NCBI RefSeq assembly: GCF_022627575.1
Contig: NZ_JADEYQ010000008.1
Coordinates: 1-64,000, forward strand
Length of the DNA stretch: 64,000 nucleotides
From: Sphingobacterium rhinopitheci
GTDB lineage: Bacteria > Bacteroidota > Bacteroidia > Sphingobacteriales > Sphingobacteriaceae
Direction of reading: 5' to 3'
Under the pieces are notes generated by a model that ran no database searches, was not told the DNA's origin, and saw nothing but the letters and a program-made list of their open reading frames with translations. Both the position numbers and the translations under genes were made by a program. This document shows positions 25,663-34,891 of the stretch, piece after piece; within the stretch, counting starts at the first letter, position 1; every line of letters starts with the position of its first letter.

Positions 25663-26730
25663 TTAGACGATAAAGTTCCAACCAAATGGATCTTGAATCT
25701 TACCGTAACGTAATTGATTTAAATAATCTAGTACCTTATTAGAAAATTCTCGCCCTTCTACAGGAGGTAAATTATAATCTTGACCTTCAAATCCAATACG
25801 GTCAATATGTGTAATTGTAGCTGCAGTACCTGCCGCAAAAGCTTCTGTTACTACACCTGCTTTGATACCGTCAATTAATTCTTCAACGGATACTTTACGT
25901 TGCTCTACCGCATAACCCCATTCTTCGGCTAACTGCATAATTGTACGACGTGTTACTCCATGAAGAATTGTTTCGCCATGTGGCGTGATGATTTTGTCAC
26001 CAATACGAAATATTAAGTTTGCAGTACCAGCTTCTTCAATATACTTGTGCTCTGCAGCATCTGTCCACATGATTTGATCGTATCCTTCATTATTCGCCAA
26101 CTGCGTAGGATATAATGACAATGCATAGTTACCCGCATTCTTAGAGAAACCAACACCGCCTTCTGCAGCACGTGTGTAATGTGTTTCTACTTTTAATGAG
26201 ATAGGCTTGCTATAATATGCACCAACAGGACAAGTGATAATTACAAATTTGTAAGATGCCGAAGGGTGCACGCCTAATGCAGCCTCAGTAGCAAACATAA
26301 AAGGACGGATATATAATGCTGTTCCTTCTAAAGATGGAACCCATTTGTTATCAATCGCTAATAATTTTTTCAATCCGCCAATAAATATTTCTTCAGGCAC
26401 TTCAGGCATTTGTAAGCGTGCAGCAGATTTATTAAATCTTTCCCAATTTTTGTCTGGTCTGAAGATACTTACTGTTCCATCAGCAAATTTGTATCCTTTG
26501 ATTCCTTCAAATATTGATTGTCCGTAATGTAAAGCGGATAAAGATGGGCTGACTGTGATATCACCATAAGGTACAATACTAATGTCTTCCCATTGACCAT
26601 TATTGTATTCTGCCACTAACATGTGGTCGGACATTATTTGTCCAAATTTTAAGTTATTGAAATCTACCTGCGAGAGTCTTGAATGTTGTGTTGGCTCTAC
26701 GCGAAATGAAAACTGTTCTACCGCGCTCAT
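25663..26730 (-). CDS. ilvE: Branched-chain amino acid aminotransferase
   Basis: A 355-residue PLP fold-type IV transaminase that interconverts leucine, isoleucine and valine with their 2-oxo acids, using glutamate/2-oxoglutarate. HYGQSIFEGIKGY (68-80) and FRPDKNWERFNKSA (90-103) are BCAT hallmarks; the PLP lysine is Lys197 (GFSKNAGNY); EEAGTANL (232-239) binds the cofactor. The length and the C-terminal DPFGWNFIV type of ending match the longer eukaryote-like BCAT form common in Bacteroidota. Single gene; no other branched-chain pathway genes are nearby. Confidence 0.95.
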   Translation of the reverse strand: MSAVEQFSFRVEPTQHSRLSQVDFNNLKFGQIMSDHMLVAEYNNGQWEDISIVPYGDITVSPSLSALHYGQSIFEGIKGYKFADGTVSIFRPDKNWERFNKSAARLQMPEVPEEIFIGGLKKLLAIDNKWVPSLEGTALYIRPFMFATEAALGVHPSASYKFVIITCPVGAYYSKPISLKVETHYTRAAEGGVGFSKNAGNYALSLYPTQLANNEGYDQIMWTDAAEHKYIEEAGTANLIFRIGDKIITPHGETILHGVTRRTIMQLAEEWGYAVEQRKVSVEELIDGIKAGVVTEAFAAGTAATITHIDRIGFEGQDYNLPPVEGREFSNKVLDYLNQLRYGKIQDPFGWNFIV

Positions 26731-27652
26731 ATCAATTATGATTTTTAAAAGTGCAATTTAGGAAAAAATGAACTAAAATGCCTATTGAATTGAATTTAAA
26801 GTTGAGACACTTTAAACGGAGTATTTATTTGTAGAATTTGTGATAACAATGTTTTATTTTTTACGTGATAAGGTTAACTATTAGTAATAAAAGAACTATG
26901 TTTTATGATTTTTTGTTCAGATAATTATGTCAAGGAAGTACTATTTTGATGTAAGTATTATTTTGGTAGTATGAATACATAGTTCGTTAAGTGCCAATTT
27001 CTATTCTTAACGGAATCGTTATTTAATATTGAATAGAAGCTAAATACAGCGAGTATTATTTTTTTGATTATAGCTAAATATTTACAAAATAGTCTAGCAA
27101 TAGTTTCATTTTGTTTTTTTACTTTTATATAATAAATAACCAATTAAATACATGCAGGTCAGAGCTGATAGCTATATGTAAAACAATACTTCTGTTATAT
27201 TGTCTGTATATAATTAATGCGGTAAGAGGATTTTCTTGTCTTCGTGAAGCATAATTATGCTAAGTAATATGAAAGCTGTAATATTTTTTTTTAGATTTTT
27301 ATAACTAATCAATTTTGATAGTAAACTTAATGGTGTATCTAGTATTTCTGTTTATTATGGTCTATTGTAGTACTAAGTCAGCTTGATTTATTCTTTGTAT
27401 ATATGTAAGTACAAATAGATAATGCTGATTTCTTATTAGGAGAATATAGGTGATTGTTTGACAACAGAGTTTTTAAAAGGTATGAATAAAATTTATGAAA
27501 GGCTGTAGGTGTTAATTAGCGGTATTTACCTAAAAAATGAAAGAATAAATAGTGTTGTGGTGGATTTTATAAATACATCTAATATAAAATAGTTTATTTT
27601 TTTTATTCAATATTTACTATCAATGTGTTAATAGTGTTTGAAGTATAAATTA
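26731..27652. other. Gene-poor, very AT-rich 0.9-kb region
   Basis: I see no supported gene, RNA or repeat array. The only longer frame (26958-27143, minus strand) has no family features and looks like chance in AT-rich DNA. The right end is presumably the promoter of the small membrane protein gene at 27653. Confidence 0.5.
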
Positions 27653-27961
27653 ATGGAAAATCATTCTGAAAAAATACAAGAGTATATAGATGGGCAATTA
27701 GACGGTGATGATTTGCTCCAATTTGAGGCTCAATTGGCTGTAGATGATGAATTAAGAAATCTATTAGCTTTACAAAAGGAAATACATGATATATTGAGCC
27801 AACGTGTTGTGAGTAAAGAGATGGAGTTCAGAGGAACATTGACTGAGGTAGCAAATAATTTTAGATACAATACGGCTTATAATGTTTTTAATATTAGGCG
27901 ATTGGCGTCTGTTTTTATCATTGTTAGTATATTACTTATTGGTGCTTTATTATTTTTTTAA
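27653..27961 (+). CDS. Small anti-sigma-factor-like membrane protein
   Basis: A 102-residue protein. Residues 1-50 (IQEYIDGQLDGDDLLQFEAQ and DDELRNLLALQKEIHDIL) match the N-terminal helical pattern of Bacteroidota anti-sigma or anti-sigma-like proteins, which begin with a 'xxYLDGxLxxxExxxFExxLxxDxxL' type of sequence. No zinc-binding HxxxCxxC is present. One membrane helix (about 80-101) ends the protein, so there is no periplasmic sensor domain. No sigma-factor gene is adjacent. ATG at 27653 was preferred to the TTG at 27638. It may be a truncated or minimal anti-sigma factor. Confidence 0.55.
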   Translation: MENHSEKIQEYIDGQLDGDDLLQFEAQLAVDDELRNLLALQKEIHDILSQRVVSKEMEFRGTLTEVANNFRYNTAYNVFNIRRLASVFIIVSILLIGALLFF

Positions 27962-28138
27962 TTATTCTATAAAATAATTTTTAGCACCTCGATAGCTCGG
28001 AAATTGATTATCTGAAAAGTTATTAATGGTATTATTTTACGTATTATAATGAAACAGAGCTGATCATCGTAGTAGATTGAGTCATTTGCTTCGTTTTAAT
28101 TTGTAAATCAATAAATACGTATTTAATAGTGCATAGCA

Positions 28139-29656
28139 TTATTTAGCTCGTAATAATGCTAATAATGGATCAAGGTATTCGCGATTATTGGATAAACGTG
28201 GTACTTTATTTTGACCACCTAATTTACCTCTAGATTTCATCCATTTATAAAATGTCTCTTGTGGTGCAACGTGAATAATAGGAGGGTTCAAAGCCATGTT
28301 TTTAAAGCGTTTGGCATCATAATCTGAGTTAATCTCGCGTAATGTACGGTCTAATATTTCGCTAAATAATACGAAATCACTAGGCTGTTTTTCAAACTCT
28401 ATAATCCATTCGTGCGCACCTGCTTTTTTGTTGTCAAAATATACAGGGCCAGCGGTATAATCGCGGATTAAGGATTGTGTCTCGCGACAAGCTACTTGAA
28501 GGGCGTGTTCTGCATTATCAACAATTACTTCTTCACCAAAAGTGTTAATATATTGTTTGGTACGTCCTGATATTTGAAAACGATAAGGTGATTTGGACGT
28601 GAACTTTATCGTATCTCCTATCTTATAACGCCATAATCCAGCGTTTGTAGAGATGATAAGCGCATAGTTCTTACCGATTTCTATCTCATGTAATTCTAAA
28701 GTATCTGGATGCTCTTCTTCGTTGTTTTCTACAGGTAAAAATTCATAATAAATACCATAATCAAGCATGAGTAATAAATCTTCCGAGTCGGATTGATCCT
28801 GAATACCAAAGTAGCCTTCTGATGCATTATAATTCTCTATATAATACATGTTATCTGAAGGAATTAACTGCTTGAATTGGTCTTTATATGGTTTGAAGCT
28901 CACACCACCATGGCTATAGAATTCTAGATTAGGCCATATTTCCAAAAGATTATCTTTGCCGGTTATTTCCAATACTCTCTTGGCCATCACGATATTCCAT
29001 GTAGGTACACCTGCTAAGCTGGTTACATCTTCCTTTATTGTGATCTGTGCTATTTGTTCTATTTTTTCCTCAAAATTAGGATTTAGCGTTACTTCTAAAT
29101 TTGGCGTTCTTTTGAACTCCGCCCAAAAAGGAAGATTACGAATCAAAATGGATGATAGGTCTCCATAGTAGGAGTCTGGATTTAAGTTGTTTATTTGAGA
29201 AGAACCCCCTATAACAATGGTTTTGCCATTAAAAATTCTGTTTTCTGGTCTATTATGGCAAAAGATAGAGAGCATATCTTTTCCTCCTTGGTAATGACAT
29301 TCTTCCAATGCCTCCACACTTACAGGGATAAATTTACTACGATCGGAGGTTGTACCTGATGACTTAGCAAACCATTTTATGTCTGTTGGCCATAATATAT
29401 TTTGCTCCCCTTTGATCATGCGATCGATAAAGGGTTTCATACTGTCATAATCGCTTATAGGAACACGATTTTTGAACTCTTGAGGCGTTAAAATACCCTT
29501 ATAGTCATATTTCTTCCCCCATTCAGTTGCTTCTGCGGCTGATATAAGATGTTGAAACCACTCATCTTGTACATCATGTGGATATTTCATGAAAAGCTCT
29601 ATTTGATGGATGCGCTTTTTCATAATCCATGTAAAGAGTGAGTTTAGTATTTCCAT
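28139..29656 (-). CDS. GH3-family acyl-adenylating enzyme
   Basis: A 505-residue member of the GH3 family, whose plant members conjugate amino acids to hormones through an acyl-AMP intermediate. The ATP-binding SSGTTSDRSKFIPVS is at residues 99-113, the second motif is near YYEFLPVENNE, and a hinge motif SGRTKQYINTFGEEV sits around 375-390. The N-terminal WFQHLISAAEATEWGKKY is also typical. Bacterial GH3 proteins lack an established substrate. It begins nine bases after lptB stops, so recJ-lptB-GH3 or lptB-GH3 is one transcript. Coupling to LptB hints at an envelope-related acyl or amino-acid conjugation, which is inference only. Confidence 0.85.
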   Translation of the reverse strand: MEILNSLFTWIMKKRIHQIELFMKYPHDVQDEWFQHLISAAEATEWGKKYDYKGILTPQEFKNRVPISDYDSMKPFIDRMIKGEQNILWPTDIKWFAKSSGTTSDRSKFIPVSVEALEECHYQGGKDMLSIFCHNRPENRIFNGKTIVIGGSSQINNLNPDSYYGDLSSILIRNLPFWAEFKRTPNLEVTLNPNFEEKIEQIAQITIKEDVTSLAGVPTWNIVMAKRVLEITGKDNLLEIWPNLEFYSHGGVSFKPYKDQFKQLIPSDNMYYIENYNASEGYFGIQDQSDSEDLLLMLDYGIYYEFLPVENNEEEHPDTLELHEIEIGKNYALIISTNAGLWRYKIGDTIKFTSKSPYRFQISGRTKQYINTFGEEVIVDNAEHALQVACRETQSLIRDYTAGPVYFDNKKAGAHEWIIEFEKQPSDFVLFSEILDRTLREINSDYDAKRFKNMALNPPIIHVAPQETFYKWMKSRGKLGGQNKVPRLSNNREYLDPLLALLRAK

Positions 29657-29665
29657 AATTATTTA

Positions 29666-30400
29666 CTATAACTTTTTACGTCTTAATACAAAGTTTTGAC
29701 CTAAGTAGAATTTACGCGCCATTTCACTGTCTGCAATCTCTTCAGGTGTTCCCGTAAGCATTATTTTACCCTCGGTCAATAAGTAAGCTCTATCTGTTAT
29801 TGAAAGAGTTTCTTGGACATTGTGATCGGTAATTAATACCCCAATATTTTTAGCTTTTAATTTGGCCACAATAGATTGAATCTCCTCCACTGCAATCGGA
29901 TCCACACCCGCAAAAGGCTCATCTAAAAGGATGAAATTTGGGTTTGCAGCTAGCGCACGTGCTATCTCTGTACGTCGACGCTCTCCACCCGAAAGTAAAT
30001 CCCCTCTATTTTTACGCACTCTATGTAAACTAAATTCTGTTAACAATTCCTCTAGTTTTGCTAACCTTTCTTGCTTATTAGGGTAGTGTATTTCTAATAC
30101 AGCTAGAATATTGTTCTCTACAGAGAGCTTACGGAATACAGAGGCTTCTTGTGCCAAATAACCGATTCCTTTTTGCGCTCTTTGATACATCGCATCTTTT
30201 GTAATCTCTTCATCATTTAAGAAAACATGACCTTCATTAGGTTTGATTAGCCCTACGATCATATAAAAAGAAGTCGTTTTCCCAGCTCCATTTGGACCCA
30301 GTAAACCAACGATCTCTCCCTGTTCCACATAGAATGATACATCGTTTACAACGGTACGCTGTTTATATTTTTTGATTAGATTGTCTGCTCTAAGTATCAT
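29666..30400 (-). CDS. lptB: LPS export ABC transporter ATPase LptB
   Basis: A 244-residue ATPase that powers extraction of lipopolysaccharide from the inner membrane by LptFG. Walker [10 protein letters not shown] is at 35-43, the Q-loop region [12 protein letters not shown] at 81-92 (the EASVFR motif is characteristic of LptB), the signature LSGGERRR at 136-143, and Walker [14 protein letters not shown] at 156-168. It lies 34 bases after recJ with its own -7 box in the gap. A putative membrane partner is encoded at 7032-8114. Confidence 0.95.
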   Translation of the reverse strand: MILRADNLIKKYKQRTVVNDVSFYVEQGEIVGLLGPNGAGKTTSFYMIVGLIKPNEGHVFLNDEEITKDAMYQRAQKGIGYLAQEASVFRKLSVENNILAVLEIHYPNKQERLAKLEELLTEFSLHRVRKNRGDLLSGGERRRTEIARALAANPNFILLDEPFAGVDPIAVEEIQSIVAKLKAKNIGVLITDHNVQETLSITDRAYLLTEGKIMLTGTPEEIADSEMARKFYLGQNFVLRRKKL

Positions 30401-30421
30401 TTTTCTATAGTTCGCTTATTG

Positions 30422-30429
30422 CAAATATA
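30422..30429 (-). promoter_or_regulatory. -7 promoter box of lptB
   Basis: On the minus strand TATATTTG, 21 bases before the lptB ATG and within the 34-base gap after recJ. It suggests lptB-GH3 can be transcribed independently of recJ. Confidence 0.45.
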
Positions 30430-30434
30430 TTAAT

Positions 30435-32135
30435 TTAATATCTAATGGATTTGATGTTTAGTTGTAGTTTCTTTTTTCCTCTCCAGGAGTTTTCTTCTAT
30501 ACTATAACAAATATCAAATGGTTTTTTACTGTTGATATAATTGGCATGCTCTGCAAGACCAAATCCTATACAGTCATACAATGGTGCGCCCTCTTGAAAT
30601 ATAGTCATCTTGAGGTGGTTGTTGCCAACAATATAAGCATTTCCATGCACTAGTATTCCTTTAGACATGAAAATAGGAGCCTCATTTTGTGGACCAAAAG
30701 GTTCAAATTGTTTTAATAGTCTATAGAATTTACTGTCGATTTGGTCTAAAGTGATTTCCATATCTATAGATACTTCTTGCTGGAGCATTTCGGGTTTGAT
30801 AGTACGCTGTACTACATTTTCGAATTTCTCTTGAAATAAAGGTATGTTCTCCTCTTTCATCGTTAAACCCGCAGCATATTTATGCCCACCAAATTGTTCC
30901 AAAAGATCACTGCATTCACTCAGTGCTTCATATAGATCAAAGCCTATTACTGACCTTGCTGAGCCTGCAATATGTCCATTTGTATGGGTTAGAATTACAG
31001 TAGGTCGATAATATTTTTCTGTTAGTCGTGATGCTACAATACCGATCACACCTTTGTGCCAATCTGATTTATAGAGTACAGTAGATTTGCGCGCTTGATT
31101 ACTCGCGCTATTTTCTATTATCGCTAATGCTTCCGTCGTTATTTGTAAGTCAAAATCCTTACGTTGATTATTTTGGTCATCCACAGAAGCCGAAAAATTA
31201 GCAGCTTCTTCTTTAGATTTTGAGATAAGTAAATTAACAGCATCTTTAGCATGTTCAATACGTCCTGCTGCATTGATGCGTGGTCCTATTTGGAAAACAA
31301 TATCATTAACAGAGAAAATACCTGTTTTATTTGATGATAAATCTATTAAAGCTTGTAACCCTATAGATGGGTTAGTATTTAGTTTTTTTAAGCCATAGTG
31401 CGCCAATATCCTGTTTTCACCAGTGATAGGTACAATGTCTGAGGCTATACTCACCGCTACAAGATCCAAAAACTGATAAGCCTCTTCCATATTCATGGAA
31501 TTTTTAAGGATGAAAGCTTGGATAATCTTAAAGCCTATTCCACAGCCAGACAGTTCTTTGTACGGGTAGGGACAATCGATACGCTTGGGGTCTAAGACAG
31601 CCACCGCTTGAGGGATAGTATCTCCTGGCATATGGTGATCGCCGATGATAAAATCTATTCCTTTACTATTGGCGTATTCAATTTTATCATTTGCTTTAAT
31701 ACCACAGTCAAGGGCTATTATTAACGTGAAATCATGCTTGGCCGCATAGTCAATTCCTTCGGTAGATATACCGTACCCTTCGAGATAACGATCAGGAATA
31801 TAGAATTCGATACGGGAATGAAAAGCTCTGAAGAAACTATATACTACCGAAACAGCCGTTGTACCATCCACATCATAATCGCCGTAAATGAGTATTTTTT
31901 CGTTGTTTCCTATAGCTCTTTCAATTCTATGAATAGCTACATCCATATCTTTCATCAAGAATGGATCATGTAAATCTTCTAATGAAGGTCTAAAGAATAA
32001 TTTGGCTTGTTCAAAGGTTTCGACTTCTCTTCCGACCAATAGATTGGCAATAATTGAACTTACATTAAGTTCAGTTTGTAGATTCTGTGTTTTATTGCTG
32101 TCATTTTTTGGTTTTAGGACCCACCTTTTTTGCAT
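30435..32135 (-). CDS. recJ: Single-stranded-DNA-specific exonuclease RecJ
   Basis: A 566-residue 5'-3' exonuclease used in recombinational and mismatch repair. DHH-family motifs are present: LIYGDYDVDGTTAV (about 82-95) and IIGDHHMPGD (about 163-172), with GGHKYAAGLTM further on from the DHHA1 domain and an OB-like C-terminal region. The open frame extends 11 codons further upstream (MYIYIQILRKD), but the start MQKRWVLKP at 32135 matches the usual N-terminus of the family in this phylum and is preferred. Length is normal. The next gene upstream (MBL-fold) is divergent. Confidence 0.93.
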   Translation of the reverse strand: MQKRWVLKPKNDSNKTQNLQTELNVSSIIANLLVGREVETFEQAKLFFRPSLEDLHDPFLMKDMDVAIHRIERAIGNNEKILIYGDYDVDGTTAVSVVYSFFRAFHSRIEFYIPDRYLEGYGISTEGIDYAAKHDFTLIIALDCGIKANDKIEYANSKGIDFIIGDHHMPGDTIPQAVAVLDPKRIDCPYPYKELSGCGIGFKIIQAFILKNSMNMEEAYQFLDLVAVSIASDIVPITGENRILAHYGLKKLNTNPSIGLQALIDLSSNKTGIFSVNDIVFQIGPRINAAGRIEHAKDAVNLLISKSKEEAANFSASVDDQNNQRKDFDLQITTEALAIIENSASNQARKSTVLYKSDWHKGVIGIVASRLTEKYYRPTVILTHTNGHIAGSARSVIGFDLYEALSECSDLLEQFGGHKYAAGLTMKEENIPLFQEKFENVVQRTIKPEMLQQEVSIDMEITLDQIDSKFYRLLKQFEPFGPQNEAPIFMSKGILVHGNAYIVGNNHLKMTIFQEGAPLYDCIGFGLAEHANYINSKKPFDICYSIEENSWRGKKKLQLNIKSIRY

Positions 32136-32249
32136 ATCTTTGCGCAGTATTTGTATGTAAATATACATTTTCTAGGACTTGTTACCTAATGTTGTCTAAG
32201 TGAATTTTCGTTTAGATATTATAACTCTCATGTTTACAATAATATAAAG

Positions 32250-33032
32250 ATGATACAAGCATATTCGCTCTACGAAGGCTCTTTTTCTGTAGATGCTTCC
32301 AAAAAATTTGTTCCTTTTGATCCGCTTACGGATGATCCTAAAAGTAGACCAGGATCTCTATTCGTACATGTTCATCCATTTTTGATAGAAACGAGTTATG
32401 GATTGATATTATGTGATACCGGATTAGGAAATAGAACCGTAGAGGATGAATTGTTAATACACCATAACATCAAAAAATTAGGATTTGATCCCCAGGATGT
32501 AAAGTATGTTTTGATGTCTCATCTACACAAAGATCATACGGGTGGTATGGTTGATTTTAGAGATGGATCAGCACGTATAGCATTTCCGGAGGCAGAATAT
32601 ATTATACAACGTGGTGAATGGGAAAATGCCTATACTTCAGAGTCACCTTCTTACCGTACGGAGGTATTTGATGTGCTGCAAAGAAGTGGTAACCTTGTAT
32701 TGGTAGAAGGAGAGGGGAGCGTAAATAATGAAATTAGATTTGAGTTAAATGGTGGTCATACGGAGTTTCATCAAGCTTTTCATATTGAAGTAGGGGGCGA
32801 GCATTTCTTTTTTGGAGGTGATGTATTACCTGAACCTGAAGAACTGTTTAAAAACTTTATAGCAAAATATGATTTTGATGGGCGTTCATCTCGTGATAGC
32901 CGAATTAAATATTGGAATGAAGGGGCTCCCAAAGGGTGGGTTTATTTATTTTATCACGGTAAATCTTTAGCAATAGGACGTCCTAAGCGTAATGAGCAGG
33001 ATAAATATATATTAATAGATGCTACATTGTAG
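32250..33032 (+). CDS. Metallo-beta-lactamase-fold hydrolase
   Basis: A 260-residue member of the MBL superfamily. Metal ligands: HLHKDH at residues 91-96, His170 in NGGHTEFHQ and Asp191 in FFGGDVLPEPE. The layout, with an early LCDTGLGNR and a GGHT motif, resembles the AHL-lactonase/GumP-like subgroup rather than beta-lactamases, but the substrate cannot be predicted. A +strand TATCTTTG box at 32135-32142 could be its promoter, giving a leader of about 100 bases. The next genes (khtT, khtU) start 68 bases downstream. Confidence 0.8.
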   Translation: MIQAYSLYEGSFSVDASKKFVPFDPLTDDPKSRPGSLFVHVHPFLIETSYGLILCDTGLGNRTVEDELLIHHNIKKLGFDPQDVKYVLMSHLHKDHTGGMVDFRDGSARIAFPEAEYIIQRGEWENAYTSESPSYRTEVFDVLQRSGNLVLVEGEGSVNNEIRFELNGGHTEFHQAFHIEVGGEHFFFGGDVLPEPEELFKNFIAKYDFDGRSSRDSRIKYWNEGAPKGWVYLFYHGKSLAIGRPKRNEQDKYILIDATL

Positions 33033-33100
33033 TATATCGAGGGTATATTGTTTTATTTGTGTAAATTACCCTTGTTTTTTGATAACTAAAATTGAATATA

Positions 33101-33580
33101 ATGTCGGTAGTTAGAGAAAGTGATCTGATCGGTATAGGAAAAAAGTATCAGATTGAAACTGAAGCTGGTGACAACATGGTTGTTGTTATTCATGATGATG
33201 GTAGACGGGAGTTATATCGTCATGATGAAGAAGAAAATGAAACCCACTGTGTGATGACACTGTCGGATGAAGAATCTAGACAAGTGGCAGGGATTTTGGG
33301 TGGACTATCTTATAAGCCTAAAGCTTTAGAAACGATAGAAGTAGCATTAGATGACCTTCGTATCGAGTGGTATAAGGTGGTGCCATTTAATGACGGCGTC
33401 AATAAGAGTATTGGTGAGCTTGGTGTTCGACAGCGTACTGGTGCCTCTATAATCGCAGCAATTAAAGAGGATGATACTGTTATCAATCCTGGTCCTGATT
33501 TTGTAATTGCTCCTGGAGTTACACTAGTGATTGCTGGAAAGGCAAAAAATATCAAATTGTTAAAAGAAATTTTACTGTAA
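33101..33580 (+). CDS. khtT: K+/H+ antiporter regulatory subunit KhtT-like (RCK_C domain)
   Basis: A 159-residue soluble protein. Residues 1-70 match the KhtT N-terminal domain (VRESDLIGIGKKYQIETEAG), and residues 75-159 form an RCK_C/TrkA_C domain (GVRQRTGASIIAAIKED and PDFVIAPGVTLVIAGKAKN), which binds small ligands. In Bacillus, KhtT gates the membrane partner KhtU in response to pH and cyclic di-AMP. The start at ATG 33101 is preferred over an in-frame TTG at 33092. It is six bases before the transporter gene, confirming the pairing. Confidence 0.88.
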   Translation: MSVVRESDLIGIGKKYQIETEAGDNMVVVIHDDGRRELYRHDEEENETHCVMTLSDEESRQVAGILGGLSYKPKALETIEVALDDLRIEWYKVVPFNDGVNKSIGELGVRQRTGASIIAAIKEDDTVINPGPDFVIAPGVTLVIAGKAKNIKLLKEILL

Positions 33581-33586
33581 GTATAT

Positions 33587-34891
33587 ATGTCGCATATCGT
33601 TATATTAGAAATTGGAATCGCTGTTCTGTTAGTAGCTTCTGTTGGTTTATTAGCAAACAAATTAAAGTTCTCGGTAATTCCCTTTTTTATTATCATAGGT
33701 ATGGTGTTGGGTAATAAAGAATATCCATCATTTGTATCTGATGTGTTGGTCAGTATTGATAATGCGAGTTTTACGGCGGGATTTAATAAAGTTTGGGGCT
33801 TCTTTACATTCTCAGAAAGTAAACCTTTTATAGACTTTATGGGAAGATTGGGGGTTTTATTCCTACTTTTTTATTTAGGTTTAGAGTTCTCTGTTGGACG
33901 TCTTATCAAGTCTGGGAAATCAATAGTTACTGGAGGATCTCTTTATGTGTTATTGAATTTTGTGTCCGGTTTGTTGATTGGATGGCTGATGGATCTTCCT
34001 TTCAAAGAATTAATGGTGTTGTGTGGTTTGATGACCAGTTCATCAACAGCGATTGTTGCCAAAGTATTGACAGATCTCAAAAGAACTGCCAATCCTGAGA
34101 CCGAAGTAATAATGGGGATGATTATGTTTGATGACTTATTCATCGCTATGCATATATCATTTCTATCAGGATTGATTTTGACAGGAGGAACTTCCGTGGG
34201 TGCAGTTTTAGGAACTTCTTTACTCGCTTTAGGGTTTATATTAGCCTTTTTGATTCTCGGTAGAAAATTGATTCCTTTCATAGATAAGCTTTTGCAAGAC
34301 AAATCATCGGAGCTTTTTATTCTTGTTATTTTTAGTTTATTATTTGTGATAGCCGGTTTCTCTGAAACTATTCATGTAGCTGAAGCAATAGGTGCTTTAA
34401 TGGCTGGTTTGGTGTTTGCAGACTCTAAGTATCTTAAAAAGATTGAACATATGGTATTGCCCTATAAAGATTTTTTTGGCGCCATGTTCTTCTTTAGTTT
34501 TGGGTTATCTATTAATATTTATACGTTAGGTGGAGCTGTCGCTTGGGCTGCATTAGCTGCTATAGTAACTATAATATGTAACTTGGCATCTGGATTTTTT
34601 GCTGCTCATTTTGCGAAGATGAAGCCTAAAGCATCCTTTGATATTGGTTTTACATTATCTGCACGTGGTGAATTTTCTATTATTATGGCAAATATTGGTA
34701 AGGCTGGGGGGTTACTTCCTGTTTTGCAGTCTTTTGTAGTAGTGTATGTATTGATCCTTTCTATCATCTCTCCATTATTGACAAAGGAATCTAGAAATGT
34801 ATGGGACAAATTATTCGGGAAAGAAGAAAAGGTTCCCAAGCCAAAGAAAACTCTTGCTGAATTGGAAACCCGAATACCTAAAGAAGATTAA
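33587..34891 (+). CDS. khtU: CPA2 cation/proton antiporter KhtU-like
   Basis: A 434-residue Kef-type membrane protein with 12-13 helices (PF00999). Characteristic: LFLLFYLGLEFSVGRLIKSG (about 91-110), CGLMTSSSTAIVAKVL, MFDDLFIAMHISF with an ion-site aspartate pair, and AEAIGALMAGLVFADSKY. Its last residues are a short charged tail with no RCK domain, consistent with regulation by the separate KhtT. Probable function is K+ (or Na+) efflux coupled to proton uptake. The last four bases overlap the end of the convergent DUF59 gene. Confidence 0.9.
   Translation: MSHIVILEIGIAVLLVASVGLLANKLKFSVIPFFIIIGMVLGNKEYPSFVSDVLVSIDNASFTAGFNKVWGFFTFSESKPFIDFMGRLGVLFLLFYLGLEFSVGRLIKSGKSIVTGGSLYVLLNFVSGLLIGWLMDLPFKELMVLCGLMTSSSTAIVAKVLTDLKRTANPETEVIMGMIMFDDLFIAMHISFLSGLILTGGTSVGAVLGTSLLALGFILAFLILGRKLIPFIDKLLQDKSSELFILVIFSLLFVIAGFSETIHVAEAIGALMAGLVFADSKYLKKIEHMVLPYKDFFGAMFFFSFGLSINIYTLGGAVAWAALAAIVTIICNLASGFFAAHFAKMKPKASFDIGFTLSARGEFSIIMANIGKAGGLLPVLQSFVVVYVLILSIISPLLTKESRNVWDKLFGKEEKVPKPKKTLAELETRIPKED

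Noticed and set aside
26958-27143. A 61-residue minus-strand frame in the gene-poor region
   Set aside because: Composition reflects AT-rich DNA, with no motif and no promoter; treated as chance.
32135-32142. TATCTTTG on the plus strand as the certain promoter of the MBL-fold gene
   Set aside because: The match is exact, but it is 107 bases upstream, overlaps the recJ start codon and has no -33 partner at the right distance, so it is not listed as a feature.
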